Source: Lepidodermella squamata
Lineage: Eukaryota; Gastrotricha
Reading direction: 5' to 3'
NCBI GenBank assembly: GCA_047495785.1
Contig: JBLDXI010000012.1
Span: 806,001 to 870,000, forward strand
DNA length: 64,000 nucleotides
The position numbers and the translations under genes were made by a program. Below, one piece after another: positions 54,411 to 64,000 of this stretch (its first letter is position 1; each line of letters opens with the position of its first letter). The notes under the pieces are model-generated. The model was not told the origin of the DNA. It saw nothing but the letters and a program-made list of their open reading frames with translations, and searched no databases.

Positions 54411-56714
54411 ATGGGTATTTTGAGATTTATCATTGAGTTGAGTTATCTCCTCGCTTCCTTCGCCTCATGCCAGTTGCATCTCGCGCAGTTTGTGGCTAAT
54501 CAAGCAAGCCTACCCAACCCAGTAGTCTATTGGCCTCTGAATGAGCTATTTGGCCTGAGAGATGTCGTCTCGAGCAACGGGCCGAGCTTGACGTTCTCGT
54601 CGGCGGGCGGAACCTTAGCGCCAGGGCCTTTCGGTCAGCCTAACACTGCGTACAGCACTCGCAACGCCTCGCAACTCTGGCTGCAAGCGACCAACGCGCT
54701 GATGGCCTTGGGATCGTCTTCGTTTACGATCGCTGGGTTCGTGAATGCGCCTCGGCAAGCCGCGCTTTTCGAGTGGACCAATAACTCGACCTTCAGGACA
54801 CATCTGTGGCATAGCAATTTCTCTAACAACAATGACAATACGCCCAATTCGTTGTTCTGCAATCCATTGTCGGGAAACACTGCCACGCGATCTTTTCCGT
54901 GCAGCTTGACGTCAACTTGGCAATTTGTAGCCTTGGTTTACAACGCATCAGCACCGTCTCACTATTTGATGTGCAACGACTCAGCCAGTGACCCAGTGGC
55001 TACTATTGCAGCTCCCTCGACTACATCGACTCTTCTGTTAGGCGCTAGGTTAGCTGGCATGTTCTCTATTCATAGGGGATCATAGCACCAGGTGGAATTT
55101 TGGGGTGTTCGAAAGATGTGTTTCACGATATCCGAAATTGGTCTTCATCGTATTCTTTAGGTCCTAATGATAATGCGAGAAGCTAAGTATAACTCAAACT
55201 GATGAGAAAAAATGCAAAGTTTTGGGCTTTCACGAGTTGTATGATCAATTCGAACCTGTAATCGATCGAAATGATTCCCATCAGAATTCCTAGCCATAAT
55301 GGGTTCAATTGAGTCCTTACATGAGCAAAAGCGGTAAAGAACTAATCAGATCTTCATGCTTCTTAGATATAATAGCGGGACAACCGTCTATAACAACGAT
55401 TACGCATGCGTCTCGATCCACAAATCAGCACTGACGAGAGCGCAATTCGCTATTCTACGCCAGCAATGCCAACTGATAAACCGTGAGTTAAAATCAGATT
55501 TGTGCGTCCTATTGTTTAGAACAGGAAATTTCAGGTATTTCGTGTCCCACAAACTGTCAGACCGGTAGCTGCACTGGAGACTTGGCGAAATCCGGCGGGG
55601 TTCGATGCACCTGCCAGAACGGCTGGACCGGGTGGAACTGCAGTATTCGTAAGTTTTCTTCGATGCCAATATGTTGCCAAACAATGAAATGTGCCACGAA
55701 GAAATCTAAGGTAATACAGTAAAAAAGTTTCCAATCTTTTGGCCTGAGAGGGTGTCTTAGCTGCCATGGAAGCATTGACGCTGATTAGGTAACTACGAAG
55801 CTTGCCTAATGATAAAAACAAATCCGAAAAAATCCATTTAAAACGTTTGAATTGCAAAACTTACCGAACCATCGAGCACTATTCATAATATGTATATGCT
55901 TTAGCGATATGCAGCCCGGCCTGCGGTCCCGGTGGCAAATGTTCAGCCTCGAAAAACTGCACCTGCGCACCCGGTTGGACTGGCACTCTATGTGATACTC
56001 GTACGTGTGAATTTATTATCGGCAATCGAAAGGATTGAGAAACAATACTTTCAAATAGCTCTCTGTCCGCAGGGCTGTTCGAATGGTGGAACGTGCGTTC
56101 GCCCGAACCGATGCATTTGCACCTCAGACTGGCTACCGCCTGCATGTGAAAAGCGTAAGTCTGGTATTGATACTCAAATTAACGGTAAATATGGTAAATA
56201 TGGTAAGCAATTTTTGATTAAAAAAGATGAGAAAATCTCAGTTACAAGGCTGAACCAACATCATCAAGTTAAAACGATTGATTCGAAGTATAAATCAAAA
56301 ATAAGCTCTGATGAGCGAAGACCAGGCGTGTTTCGTAATTTTTTGGAATTCTTTTAAATTCTTGCTTCATGAAGGGAAACGTTTAACAATCGAATTCGGG
56401 ATGGTCATTCATTATGGATATTGGAATATAAATTGACAAAGTGGCCTTTAAAGTTGTCGCATCTACCTATGTATAGCGCTGTGTCCAAAGAAATGCTATC
56501 TACGGGGCCGTTGCATAGCTCCGAATTCGTGCGACTGCGATGCCGGCTGGACGGGAAAAGACTGTTTCAAGCGTGAGTCATCCATATTTTTGAGCTTTTT
56601 CTAATGATAAACCAACCGCTCTTCCAGGTATCGATGGTAAGATTAAGGGAAATTAATTTCATAATATTTCATGGCTCGTTGGTCACAGTTTGCCCAGCAG
56701 GTGGCTGCAATTGA
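54411..56714 (+). CDS. Secreted LamG-like plus EGF-repeat protein
   Basis: Eight exons join in frame: 54411-55048, 55367-55482, 55535-55648, 55905-56000, 56059-56154, 56477-56572, 56628-56636 and 56689-56714. A signal peptide (MGILRFIIELSYLLASFASC) is followed by a LamG/concanavalin-like domain (YWPLNELFGLRD... FTIAGFV, TWQFVALVYN, LLLGARYNSGTTVYN). Four EGF-like modules come next, each encoded by one phase-1 exon, for example ICSPACGPGGKCSASKNC. Others are CPQGCSNGGTCVRPNRCIC and CDCDAGWTGKDC. The protein ends VCPAGGCN. There is no transmembrane segment. It is likely an extracellular matrix or adhesion protein, tenascin-like in its short EGF type. The function is unknown. Confidence 0.75.
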
Positions 56715-57270
56715 TGGATATCGGAAGACAATTGCTCGAGATTATTTTTCGAATGACATTTCGCATATTCTTTTTCAGTAAGTATCCGCATATTTTTACT
56801 TGAAATTATGATGAATTCGAATGATGACTGAGTTATTTTTAATTTTTTGAAATTAATGCGTAATTTGATATGTTTCTTTTTTGTTTCATCGGGAAATGTC
56901 GACGAATAAATCTGTTTCCTTTGTATTTTTGTAGCATCATTATCTTAATCAAGCCGTAAAGTATTGATGCGATAAAATCTGGGAAATAAATTTAATAAAC
57001 ATGCTGTTGATTAAATTGTGGGTGTTCGGAGGCGTTCTAAAATGTTTGAAAATATCCAGTTTCTCGGCGACCAAGAGGAGAAGTCGTTGGGGGCCGAGTA
57101 GCTTTCTCGAAAACTGTCTCGATATAGACTGACTTCACAGAGATGATCGAACATCTCAAAACCATTATCATATTCAATGAAGCAAATTATTTCAGATTTT
57201 ATTTTTTCCAGTTTTGCAAATAAATTATCATCGGCAAAATTAATCGAGCAAAGGTTTGCATTAAAATGAT
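56715..57270. other. Intergenic region with an H-gene relic
   Basis: It is AT-rich apart from the relic at 57064-57104 (separate entry). I see no other gene. Confidence 0.5.
57064..57104 (-). pseudogene. Short relic of an H gene
   Basis: tcggcgaccaagaggagaag followed by tcgttgggggccgagtagct matches the end of the H coding region (gcgaccgagtacgagaagttgttggaggccgagtagctgcc in the same strand) with several mismatches. The rest of the gene is absent. It lies 170 bp beyond the 3' end of H5, so a seventh copy probably decayed here. Confidence 0.55.
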
Positions 57271-57858
57271 TTATTTGCTGGGAGCAGCACCGGTTTCGAC
57301 GGCGACCGAGTACGAGAAGTTGTTGGAGGCCGAGTAGCTGCCGCTCTTGCTGCCCTTGCGACCCTTGCCGTGCTTGCCACCGTGCTTCTTGCCGCCGAAC
57401 TTCTTGCCGCCAAACTTCTTGCCACCATGGCCCTTCTTGTTGCCGTGCTTCTTGTTGTAGCCGCCGAAGGAGCCCGAGCGCGAGTACGAGCCGGACATGG
57501 ATCCGCGCTTGTGCACGCGCATGAACTTCTTGGTGGAGACCTTGCGGGTGTGCTTGTTCGTGCGGGCCGACACCGACGCGGACACGGACTTGGAGAACGA
57601 GGCACGGCGGTGCTTGCGCCCAGCGACGAAGGCCTTCTTGGCCGGGCGCTTCTTCATCGCGTGCTTCTTTGGCTGCCGGTTGTACGACACGCTGATGGAG
57701 ACGCTCTTCGAGACGCTTTTGCCCTTGTTTCCACGACCAGCCTCAGCTTCAGAGAAGGCTAAAATAATTTTAATTTTTTTCATGAAATCATATCCTTGGA
57801 CGATAAATTTACCGAGAGCCAAAAGGACGACAGCAGCCAGAGCGAAAACGGCACGCAT
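57271..57858 (-). CDS. Secreted Lys/Gly/Ser/His-rich basic protein (H5)
   Basis: Exon 1 from the ATG 57856-57858 gives MRAVFALAAVVLLALG. Exon 2 starts AFSEAEAGRGNKGK. The core is as in H1 (KKFGGKKFGGKKHGGKHGKG). Its upstream region differs from H2, H4 and H6: it has a TATATA box (about 57943-57952 complement) but I do not see the GGCATCATCAAC motif. No U6 gene follows; the H relic does. Confidence 0.8.
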   Translation of the reverse strand: MRAVFALAAVVLLALGKFIVQGYDFMKKIKIILAFSEAEAGRGNKGKSVSKSVSISVSYNRQPKKHAMKKRPAKKAFVAGRKHRRASFSKSVSASVSARTNKHTRKVSTKKFMRVHKRGSMSGSYSRSGSFGGYNKKHGNKKGHGGKKFGGKKFGGKKHGGKHGKGRKGSKSGSYSASNNFSYSVAVETGAAPSK

Positions 57859-59337
57859 CTTTTAGTTTGATATTTGAGCGAAAATTATATATTAATTAGT
57901 TCGAATGGAGCTTGATAGTTGTTATTTTTTCACAGCCATCGTCCTTATATACCGCTACAACCATTTATCGAAGCGCGGCAAATAATTGAATTCTAGCATA
58001 ATTATAATCATCTGATAATAACTGCCGGCTAATTGGTTACCAGTTACCAGTATAGCATTATCGGTCTTTAACTGGTAATTGGATTGAATAACCCGAATAT
58101 CCGTCACATATTCATAAATATTTAACCAAGCTTTCAAGCTGCTAGTCTTTGTAACCAGGCTTCCTAATTCGTCATTGAGCCTAAAAAATTAGTAACAGAT
58201 TCGTATTGAATGTTGCGGCCTTTTCCCTCCCCTCGATGACCCAGTACTTTTTAAGTACTTTTTGGTTAATAAAATTCGCAAAAACAGTCAGAAAAATTCG
58301 TAGCTAAACTATCCGAGTCTCCAATAGCTCAAAATCCCGCCGAATCTCCATAAAACATAAAAATATATTGCCGTAAAATAAATCTGTGCCTAAACGAAGC
58401 TGGGATTTACCGTCGGTTCAGGTTGAGGCGATTTGTCCAGGTGGCAGCAAATTTTCAAAAGACGATTTTAGATGAATGAAGTGCAAAGTGGCCCTTTTAA
58501 TCCTAAGGTACCGCTATTATTTAACAATAATTAAATGAACCACTGAGGTTAGATAAATCGTTAAATTCCGGGCCCCCCTTAGATTCAAACAGCCCCCAAG
58601 TTGATAGGTCAAACATCTGTCATCTTGTAGATCTGTCATACAAATCTCCATCGATTGAATTAAAATGAGCAATGTTTATTTTTCATTAGAAAAGCCGCTC
58701 TGAAAGCGACTGACCCCTCCGGAAGTAGCCCTAGTTAAAGAGCCACCAGGCCGGAACGTTCATCAACGGCCGCCTCGAGAACAGCTACCGGTGAAGGTCG
58801 CCGGGCTCGTGTGGCCAAGTTCGCGCTCAGGGCCAGTCACCACGCCTCGTCATCGCGGGTTGGGTTTGTCGTCAGATGAGGCTGACGTTGGGGCAAAACT
58901 TACTAAAGTAATGATCCCAAGAAGTATGATCTTAATTATTTCTAAAAAAATCCAACATCCTCGTTTTGGAATCGGGCGAAGTCATGCGATTAGGAATATT
59001 TGCATACTTATTGTATAGGAACAATTATCGACATTCGGTGCAAAAAGTGTTGCATGATGTGGAGGCGAACTTTGACCTTGTTGAATTTGTAGCCATTGGT
59101 ACAACCATCTCTCTAATAAGTGTTATAACTGAAACTGAACTCTCACGTTGAGTCACAGGAAACCTTCAGTGCAACCTTGAATATACGCAACATCTCTTGT
59201 TTTACTGTCTCGAGGAAAACTGCGAATCACCTGAGAGTATCACATCAAATGTTATCACATTTTTTCTCAAGCAAAGTTCTTCAGCATTGCGCATTATTGC
59301 TCATCTTCTCCTTGGAAAATATGACATCGACTTTCAT
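57859..59337. other. Intergenic region with a dispersed repeat
   Basis: H5 promoter in the first 100 bp, then AT-rich sequence, the dispersed repeat at 58690-58937 and the S2 3' flank. No gene. Confidence 0.5.
58690..58937 (+). repeat. Dispersed 250-bp repeat, copy 2
   Basis: The second copy of the repeat at 51989-52236, same orientation, with about a dozen substitutions. Both copies lie between duplicated H, U6 and S genes. They could have served as sites for unequal exchange. Confidence 0.8.
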
Positions 59338-60695
59338 TTAGGCGGTCTTGACGGTGACGGGCTTGACGTGGTTGACGTTGCAGTTGACGCCGTTGATGCC
59401 ACCGAAGGCCTGGACGGCGGCGTTGAAGCCTCCGAAGGCGGGCAGCTTGTTGTACAGCTCGGACATGGTCGGGCACTTGGCGATCTCCTCGGTGGTCATC
59501 TTCGGCAGCTGGCACTCGACGACGAGGTGGCCCTCCTGGGTCAGGCACGACTTGAGCTCAACCTTGGTCAGGTCGATCTTGGCGAGGGTCTATTAAATTA
59601 AGCCAAATTAGGGATACATTATTTCAAAGCTGGATGTTATCTCACCTCGGGCAGGACGAACTTGCGCGAGTACTTGCGGGCGACGGTGTGCTCCTTGCCG
59701 TCCTTGGCCTCGTGGGCAGCCTCGACGACGACGGCGCGCTCGGCCTTGTTCAGGGTGACGGTGACTTCCTCAGGCTTGAAGCCCTTGAGCTCGAAGCACA
59801 GGTACAGCTGGCGGTTGCCCTCGACGTCGATCATGCGGATCGGGTGGGTCAGGGTGTAGAGCTCGACCTCGGAGGACGGGCGGAAGGCGATGTTGTACAG
59901 CTTGTTGTCAGCCGACAGGGTGTTCGACCAGGTGTTGTTACCGTTGGCCCAGGTGTTGGCACCGAAGGGGCCGAAGGTGGTCGGGTAGTTGATGCCACCG
60001 AAGCGCTCGAACGAGCCGGTCCAGTTGTTGGCGAGGCGGGCACCATTCCAGGTGTTGGAGAAACCACCGAAGCGCGACTCGGCGACGCGGGCGGCGATGA
60101 CGTAGCACTGCTTGGCGCAGACGTCGGCGAAGAGCTCGGCGCCGATGCGGGCGGCGAACTCGGCGGTGTAGATGGCACCCAGGCGCTGGGCGATGATGGC
60201 ACCCAGTTCGGCGCCGTGCTCGGCTCCGAAGGTGTAGCACCAGCGGGCGCACTGCTCGACCGGCCAGCCGTTGACGAGCTTGACGGCGAGCTCGGCACCC
60301 AGCTTGGCGCACATCTCGGCTCCCCACTGGGCGCCGATGCGGACGGCCACCTCCTGGCCGACGAAGGTGTTGAGGCGGGCGGCGACGATGGCGGCCAGCT
60401 GGGCACCGCACTCGGCACCGAAGACGCGGCCGGTCTCGGCTCCGCACTCGATCGGCGAGGCGAAGGTGTTGTAGGCGATCGGGGACGAGGCGAAGGCGTT
60501 GACGTTGTGGATGCCGGCGGCGGCGGCGAACGGGGTCGGGACGGCGGCGTTGATGAGGCTGCGCTCAACAGACGACGGCGAGTAGATGCCGGCCTTGCTG
60601 CGGAGCAGGCTCTCGACGTTCATCGGGCTCGAGTAGCCGGCGATCGAGGGGGCGACGGTCGACAGGGTCGGTTGGAAGTTGTACGAGCAGGCCAT
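59338..60695 (-). CDS. Small heat shock protein with Ala/Gly/Cys-rich N-terminal repeats (S2)
   Basis: Exons 60695-59646 and 59589-59338. It is nearly identical to S1 in protein and in codon choice. It differs by Ile for Val after SSP, DVCAKQCYV for EVCAKQCYI, and two short inserts (GFSNTWNGA and ANGNNTW) that make an extra NTW repeat. The intron lies at the same codon, after LPE, but differs in sequence. The sHSP domain and the long helical repeat region are as in S1. The gene is the mirror of H2-S1: H6 lies upstream in the same orientation. Confidence 0.85.
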
Positions 60696-61267
60696 TTTAG
60701 AGTTTGAGGAGGATCAAAACACGAACGAAAATGAAAGCGAGAAGATTGCTGTGAGCTTTAAATTGCAAGAGCAGGTGATGGTTAAATCTAGAAAATCAAG
60801 CTCAATTTATAGCCCCTTTAGGTCGACAACGCCACGCGATTCTAGTTCGCAAACACAGACCCATTACGGCTCGTGCTTTCTAATCCTCTATGCGTTGTAT
60901 GTGACTCAAATGCCGCGTGCCAAAGAAGAGCCCTTGATCCACTTCTATGCATACTTCTATTTATATGACGTGACGCGTTTTTGAAGTTTTACAAACACGG
61001 CTACGTTCGAATCAGTCGCTGGTCTTGGTGGGCTTGGAATCATTAGTTGGAAAGAAGTTTCATGCCTTAGTAGCTGTCAGCTAACTAAGGGCGTCAACCT
61101 ATAGGCGCCAGAAGAAGAAGATAGTGGAGACGCGTTGTTCGTGGCTAGTAAAGAACTAACCACATCAAAATAAAGAGTTGGCATTATTATTTTTATTCTT
61201 TATTCTCAAACTTTGGAATAAATTATGACTGAAAAACGAATTTCAGGGAATTCCTCTTGTAAAGTGT

Positions 61268-61868
61268 TTATTTGCTGGGAGCAGCACCGGTTTCGACGGC
61301 AACCGAGTACGAGAAGTTGTTGGAGGCCGAGTAGCTGCCGCTCTTGCTGCCCTTGCGACCCTTGCCGTGCTTGCCACCCTTCTTGCTACCAAACTTCTTG
61401 CCGCCGAACTTCTTGCCACCATGGCCCTTCTTGTTGCCGTGCTTCTTGTTGTAGCCGCCGAAGGAGCCCGACCGCGAGTACGAGCCGGACATGGATCCGC
61501 GCTTGTGCACGCGCATGAACTTCTTGGTGGAGACCTTGCGGGTGTGCTTGTTCGTGCGGGCCGACACCGACGCGGACACGGACTTGGAGAACGAGGCACG
61601 GCGGTGCTTGCGCCCAGCGACGAAGGCCTTCTTGGCCGGGCGCTTCTTCATCGCGTGCTTCTTCGGCTGCCGGTTGTACGACACGCTGATGGAGACGCTC
61701 TTCGAGACGCTCTTCGCCACGCCCTTGCCCTTGTTACCACGGCCAGCTTCAACACTGGAGAAGGCTGTAATCAAAAGTGAACATAAATGCAATGAGAAAT
61801 AATGCATCAGAAATGTTTTTACCAAGGCCCATGAGAGCGACAGCAGCCAAAACTAAGACGGCGCGCAT
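61268..61868 (-). CDS. Secreted Lys/Gly/Ser/His-rich basic protein (H6)
   Basis: Exon 1 from the ATG 61866-61868 gives MRAVLVLAAVALMGLG. Exon 2 starts AFSSVEAGRGNKGKGVAKS. The Lys-Gly tract reads KKFGGKKFGSKKGGKHGKG, which lacks one HGG. The rest is as in H4. Upstream are TATAAAAGC and AGTGGCATCATCAAC. It lies about 570 bp upstream of S2 on the same strand. Confidence 0.8.
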
Positions 61869-62328
61869 TTTGATTTATTGAATAGGACGGAACTTGGAAC
61901 TCGGAATTGTTGATGATGCCACTGCTTGAGATATTTTCAAGCTTTTATACACGATCATTTCATTTTTTGTGGCGCATTGGATTGATGAAGGTTGATTAAT
62001 GCGCATTAATTTGATTGGTTGTTGTATTCAAATCAGTAATTGAGAATTGGCCAACAGATAAGTATTGACGATTGACGAATTTCGACATGATGTTAGGGAT
62101 CTATCGTGTTCGATATGGTAGATCATTGTAATCCTGGTAGTCGACATGTCCCTTGACTTGCCCACACTATCTTTGCAATAAAATATACACGATGGAGTGA
62201 GCCCTCGTTAAAAGTAATAATAATTTAATAATAATAATACTTCTGCGCTTGTATATAGGATTGGATCATACTTGCAGTCAACCTCTACTCACAGTTCACA
62301 GTCATAAAAGTGTCATAGTAGAAATGTT
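61869..62328. other. Intergenic region between H6 and a glycosyltransferase gene
   Basis: The genes are divergent. The H6 promoter takes the first 85 bp. The rest is AT-rich, with GTATATAGGATTGGATCA near 62251 as a possible TATA site for the next gene. No other gene is seen. Confidence 0.5.
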
Positions 62329-63603
62329 ATGAGTGCCTCATTATTCTTGCGCTGCTTCAACCTATCTCTAAAAATATGCGCAACATGTCTCTACATTACG
62401 CTGCTCTTATTCCCAGCCTACATGTCAGTTTGCTCCCTATTCGATTTCATCGAAAAATTAAACGAAATTGCGGCCGAATCGAGAAATTCATCTGATACTA
62501 ATTGCTCGGAAATGTGGCCCGATTTAGAGCTATTTTTAACAATTCCACCTAATGCCGTTGGCGAAAAGGAATTTACGTCTTGGTTTTTGCCATCATTAAC
62601 TTTATTCTGGCCACTGAACCAACCGCTGAAACTTCTGCTTGTTACTGATAAGAGTGACGACGCAAAGTCGAACAATTTTACTGACAGAATGGAGAATCGA
62701 TCTTCAATTTTTCGACCTGATATAAAAATCAGGAGTGTCCTAACAGGCGAGCCGCCATTTTCTGACAGCGGCTGGCACAAATCTCAATACCTGAAATTTT
62801 GGGCCGATAATTTTACCTCGTCACAATTCGTCGGATTCGTCGATACTGATACAGTTTTCGTCACTCGAATTACAAAAGGAGACATTTTTCGCGACAATAG
62901 GCCGATAATTCGAGCGATTTACGGCCGGCCCAAACAATCAGATTCCCATTTTTGGCGGCTAGTCCCAGGTCGAACGTTCGCCTTTACCGGCTTCAAGGAG
63001 CCGTTCAATTGCATGTCTAATTTTCCAGTAGTCATCAACACCTCTCATCTCGAATTTATTCGCGAAATAATTCGGAAACAAACAAATCAGACGAATTTTG
63101 ACCTAGCTTTCAGACAGGTGGTAAAGCGGAGTTTTTATTCTGAATACAACATGATCTGCACAATTTTGTGGTGGCAATTTCGGGATGATTATTACTGGAT
63201 AATTAACGAATCCCAACCTGGCTGGTCTGAAAATATCGATGGGCAAGTTTTGAGTCTAGAGGAGGCCGGCATTTCGATTGGAATGATGAATCAAGTTACG
63301 CCACATTTAGCCATTCATTGGTCGCATCAAAAGCAGAAAATTGGGATGAATTTCGACCAAGTCATGCGTAAAGGTGTTTGCTATGCGTTTATTACCGAGC
63401 CGGATTTCGCTCGACCGGCATTTTGTTGGAGGTTTCGTTACCAGCCTAGGCGCAAATTAAACAGGCTTGAGTTTCAGTTTGAAACCGATGACTTTTCACG
63501 TCGTCCGGGTACTTTGCTGGCTCACTTTCGAAGAATTGCTCGAATATCAAAATGCCTACACGAATTCGATGCAGAAAAATTGGCGAAATTAGACACTGTT
63601 TGA
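62329..63603 (+). CDS. Type II membrane glycosyltransferase-like protein with DxD motif
   Basis: A single exon of 424 codons. The N-terminal membrane anchor lies at residues about 15-38 (ICATCLYITLLLFPAYMSVCSL). The lumenal part contains WHKSQYLKFWADNF, then FVGFVDTDTVFVTR, with the DTD at residues 172-174 matching the metal/nucleotide-sugar DxD of GT-A enzymes. Later segments FNCMSNFPVVINTSHLEFIREI and DGQVLSLEEAGISIGM fit a GT-A fold of the DUF6492 kind, though I cannot confirm this. Several N-x-S/T sites occur. Donor and acceptor sugars are unknown. Lack of introns is unusual here and could mean retroposition or transfer. Confidence 0.6.
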   Translation: MSASLFLRCFNLSLKICATCLYITLLLFPAYMSVCSLFDFIEKLNEIAAESRNSSDTNCSEMWPDLELFLTIPPNAVGEKEFTSWFLPSLTLFWPLNQPLKLLLVTDKSDDAKSNNFTDRMENRSSIFRPDIKIRSVLTGEPPFSDSGWHKSQYLKFWADNFTSSQFVGFVDTDTVFVTRITKGDIFRDNRPIIRAIYGRPKQSDSHFWRLVPGRTFAFTGFKEPFNCMSNFPVVINTSHLEFIREIIRKQTNQTNFDLAFRQVVKRSFYSEYNMICTILWWQFRDDYYWIINESQPGWSENIDGQVLSLEEAGISIGMMNQVTPHLAIHWSHQKQKIGMNFDQVMRKGVCYAFITEPDFARPAFCWRFRYQPRRKLNRLEFQFETDDFSRRPGTLLAHFRRIARISKCLHEFDAEKLAKLDTV

Positions 63604-64000
63604 AAATCGCCAGATAAAAATAATAAAATCAGAAGATTGTCCAGTTTTTTTGGTGAACTAATTTACTCAGGGCTCAGATGAATTCTGAAAATCATAACGA
63701 AATTAATAAACAAGAAAAGATCTGCAGCAGTGCGCGCTTGTAAAGAAAACCCTCAGGTATTTTCCTTTCCAAGAAATTTTTCGAAAGAACTTTGATTTTG
63801 AAGGTTGATTTCATAGACAACTCTATACAGATCGGAAACTAGCGATCTTCCTATAGTAAATAAATTCACACCAAAACGTGAAAAAGTGGGCACGCGACCT
63901 TCATTTTTATTCACTCATCGCCCTATCCGCCCATAGTAATTTTTCCGATTTTTAATTATTTTCTAAAATTCCCAGAGAAAATCTTTCATTTCCCAAAAAT
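63604..64000. other. Right-edge intergenic sequence
   Basis: AT-rich sequence after the glycosyltransferase stop; AATAAAA at about 63622-63628 is a likely poly(A) signal. No gene is visible. Confidence 0.5.

Noticed and set aside
59634-60707. A 357-codon frame opposite S2, and similar ones opposite S1
   Set aside because: Same cause: an antisense shadow of a strongly codon-biased gene. The sHSP frame has recognisable homology and a conserved intron; the shadow does not.
1-64000. CRISPR arrays, bacterial operons or ribosome binding sites
   Set aside because: The genes have spliceosomal introns, signal peptides of secreted animal families and U6 snRNA genes; no direct-repeat-spacer array was seen.

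Overview
The window is genomic DNA of a small invertebrate animal, most likely a nematode. The background is AT-rich. Introns are mostly about 50 bp with short T-rich 3' splice sites ending TTTCAG or TTTTAG. Several genes have a splice-acceptor-like TTTTAG just upstream of the ATG, as expected for spliced-leader trans-splicing. Gene families also fit: many Cys-loop channels, astacin-like proteins, Schlafen-like mini-proteins and an ML-domain protein. I cannot name the species, and another trans-splicing invertebrate is not excluded.

Layout. Bases 1-9015 hold five Cys-loop ligand-gated ion channel genes, all on the minus strand, alternating between two subunit types. A third such pair lies at 27238-31396, with only about 30 bp between its two genes. 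Bases 9189-27206 carry four secreted astacin-like proteins that all lack the zinc-binding histidines and catalytic glutamate. Among them sit a sushi-repeat gene running into an ankyrin-repeat exon (18536-21385) and two Schlafen-type genes (23054-25379). Bases 29448-35815 are rich in inverted-repeat transposon-like elements and include one proline-rich two-pass membrane protein.

Bases 36122-63603 form a region of recently duplicated genes. Six copies (H1-H6) encode a secreted Lys/Gly/Ser/His-rich basic protein. Two copies (S1, S2) encode an unusual small heat shock protein. There are three U6 snRNA genes, three tRNA genes, a Ly6-type protein, an ML/NPC2-type protein, a GalNAc-transferase, a LamG-EGF secreted protein and a DxD glycosyltransferase. 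Three H genes are each followed about 235 bp later by a U6 gene in the same orientation, and two H genes lie directly upstream of an sHSP gene. The H and S coding sequences are GC-rich and strongly codon-biased, unlike all neighbours, which suggests very high expression.

The most interesting points are: the alternating channel pairs (probable obligate heteromers, at least one pair in an operon); the consistently dead astacin family; the H/U6/sHSP unit duplications with a shared core promoter motif; U6 promoters with an ATGCAAAT octamer at a constant distance; and the sushi-ankyrin gene or two-gene operon.
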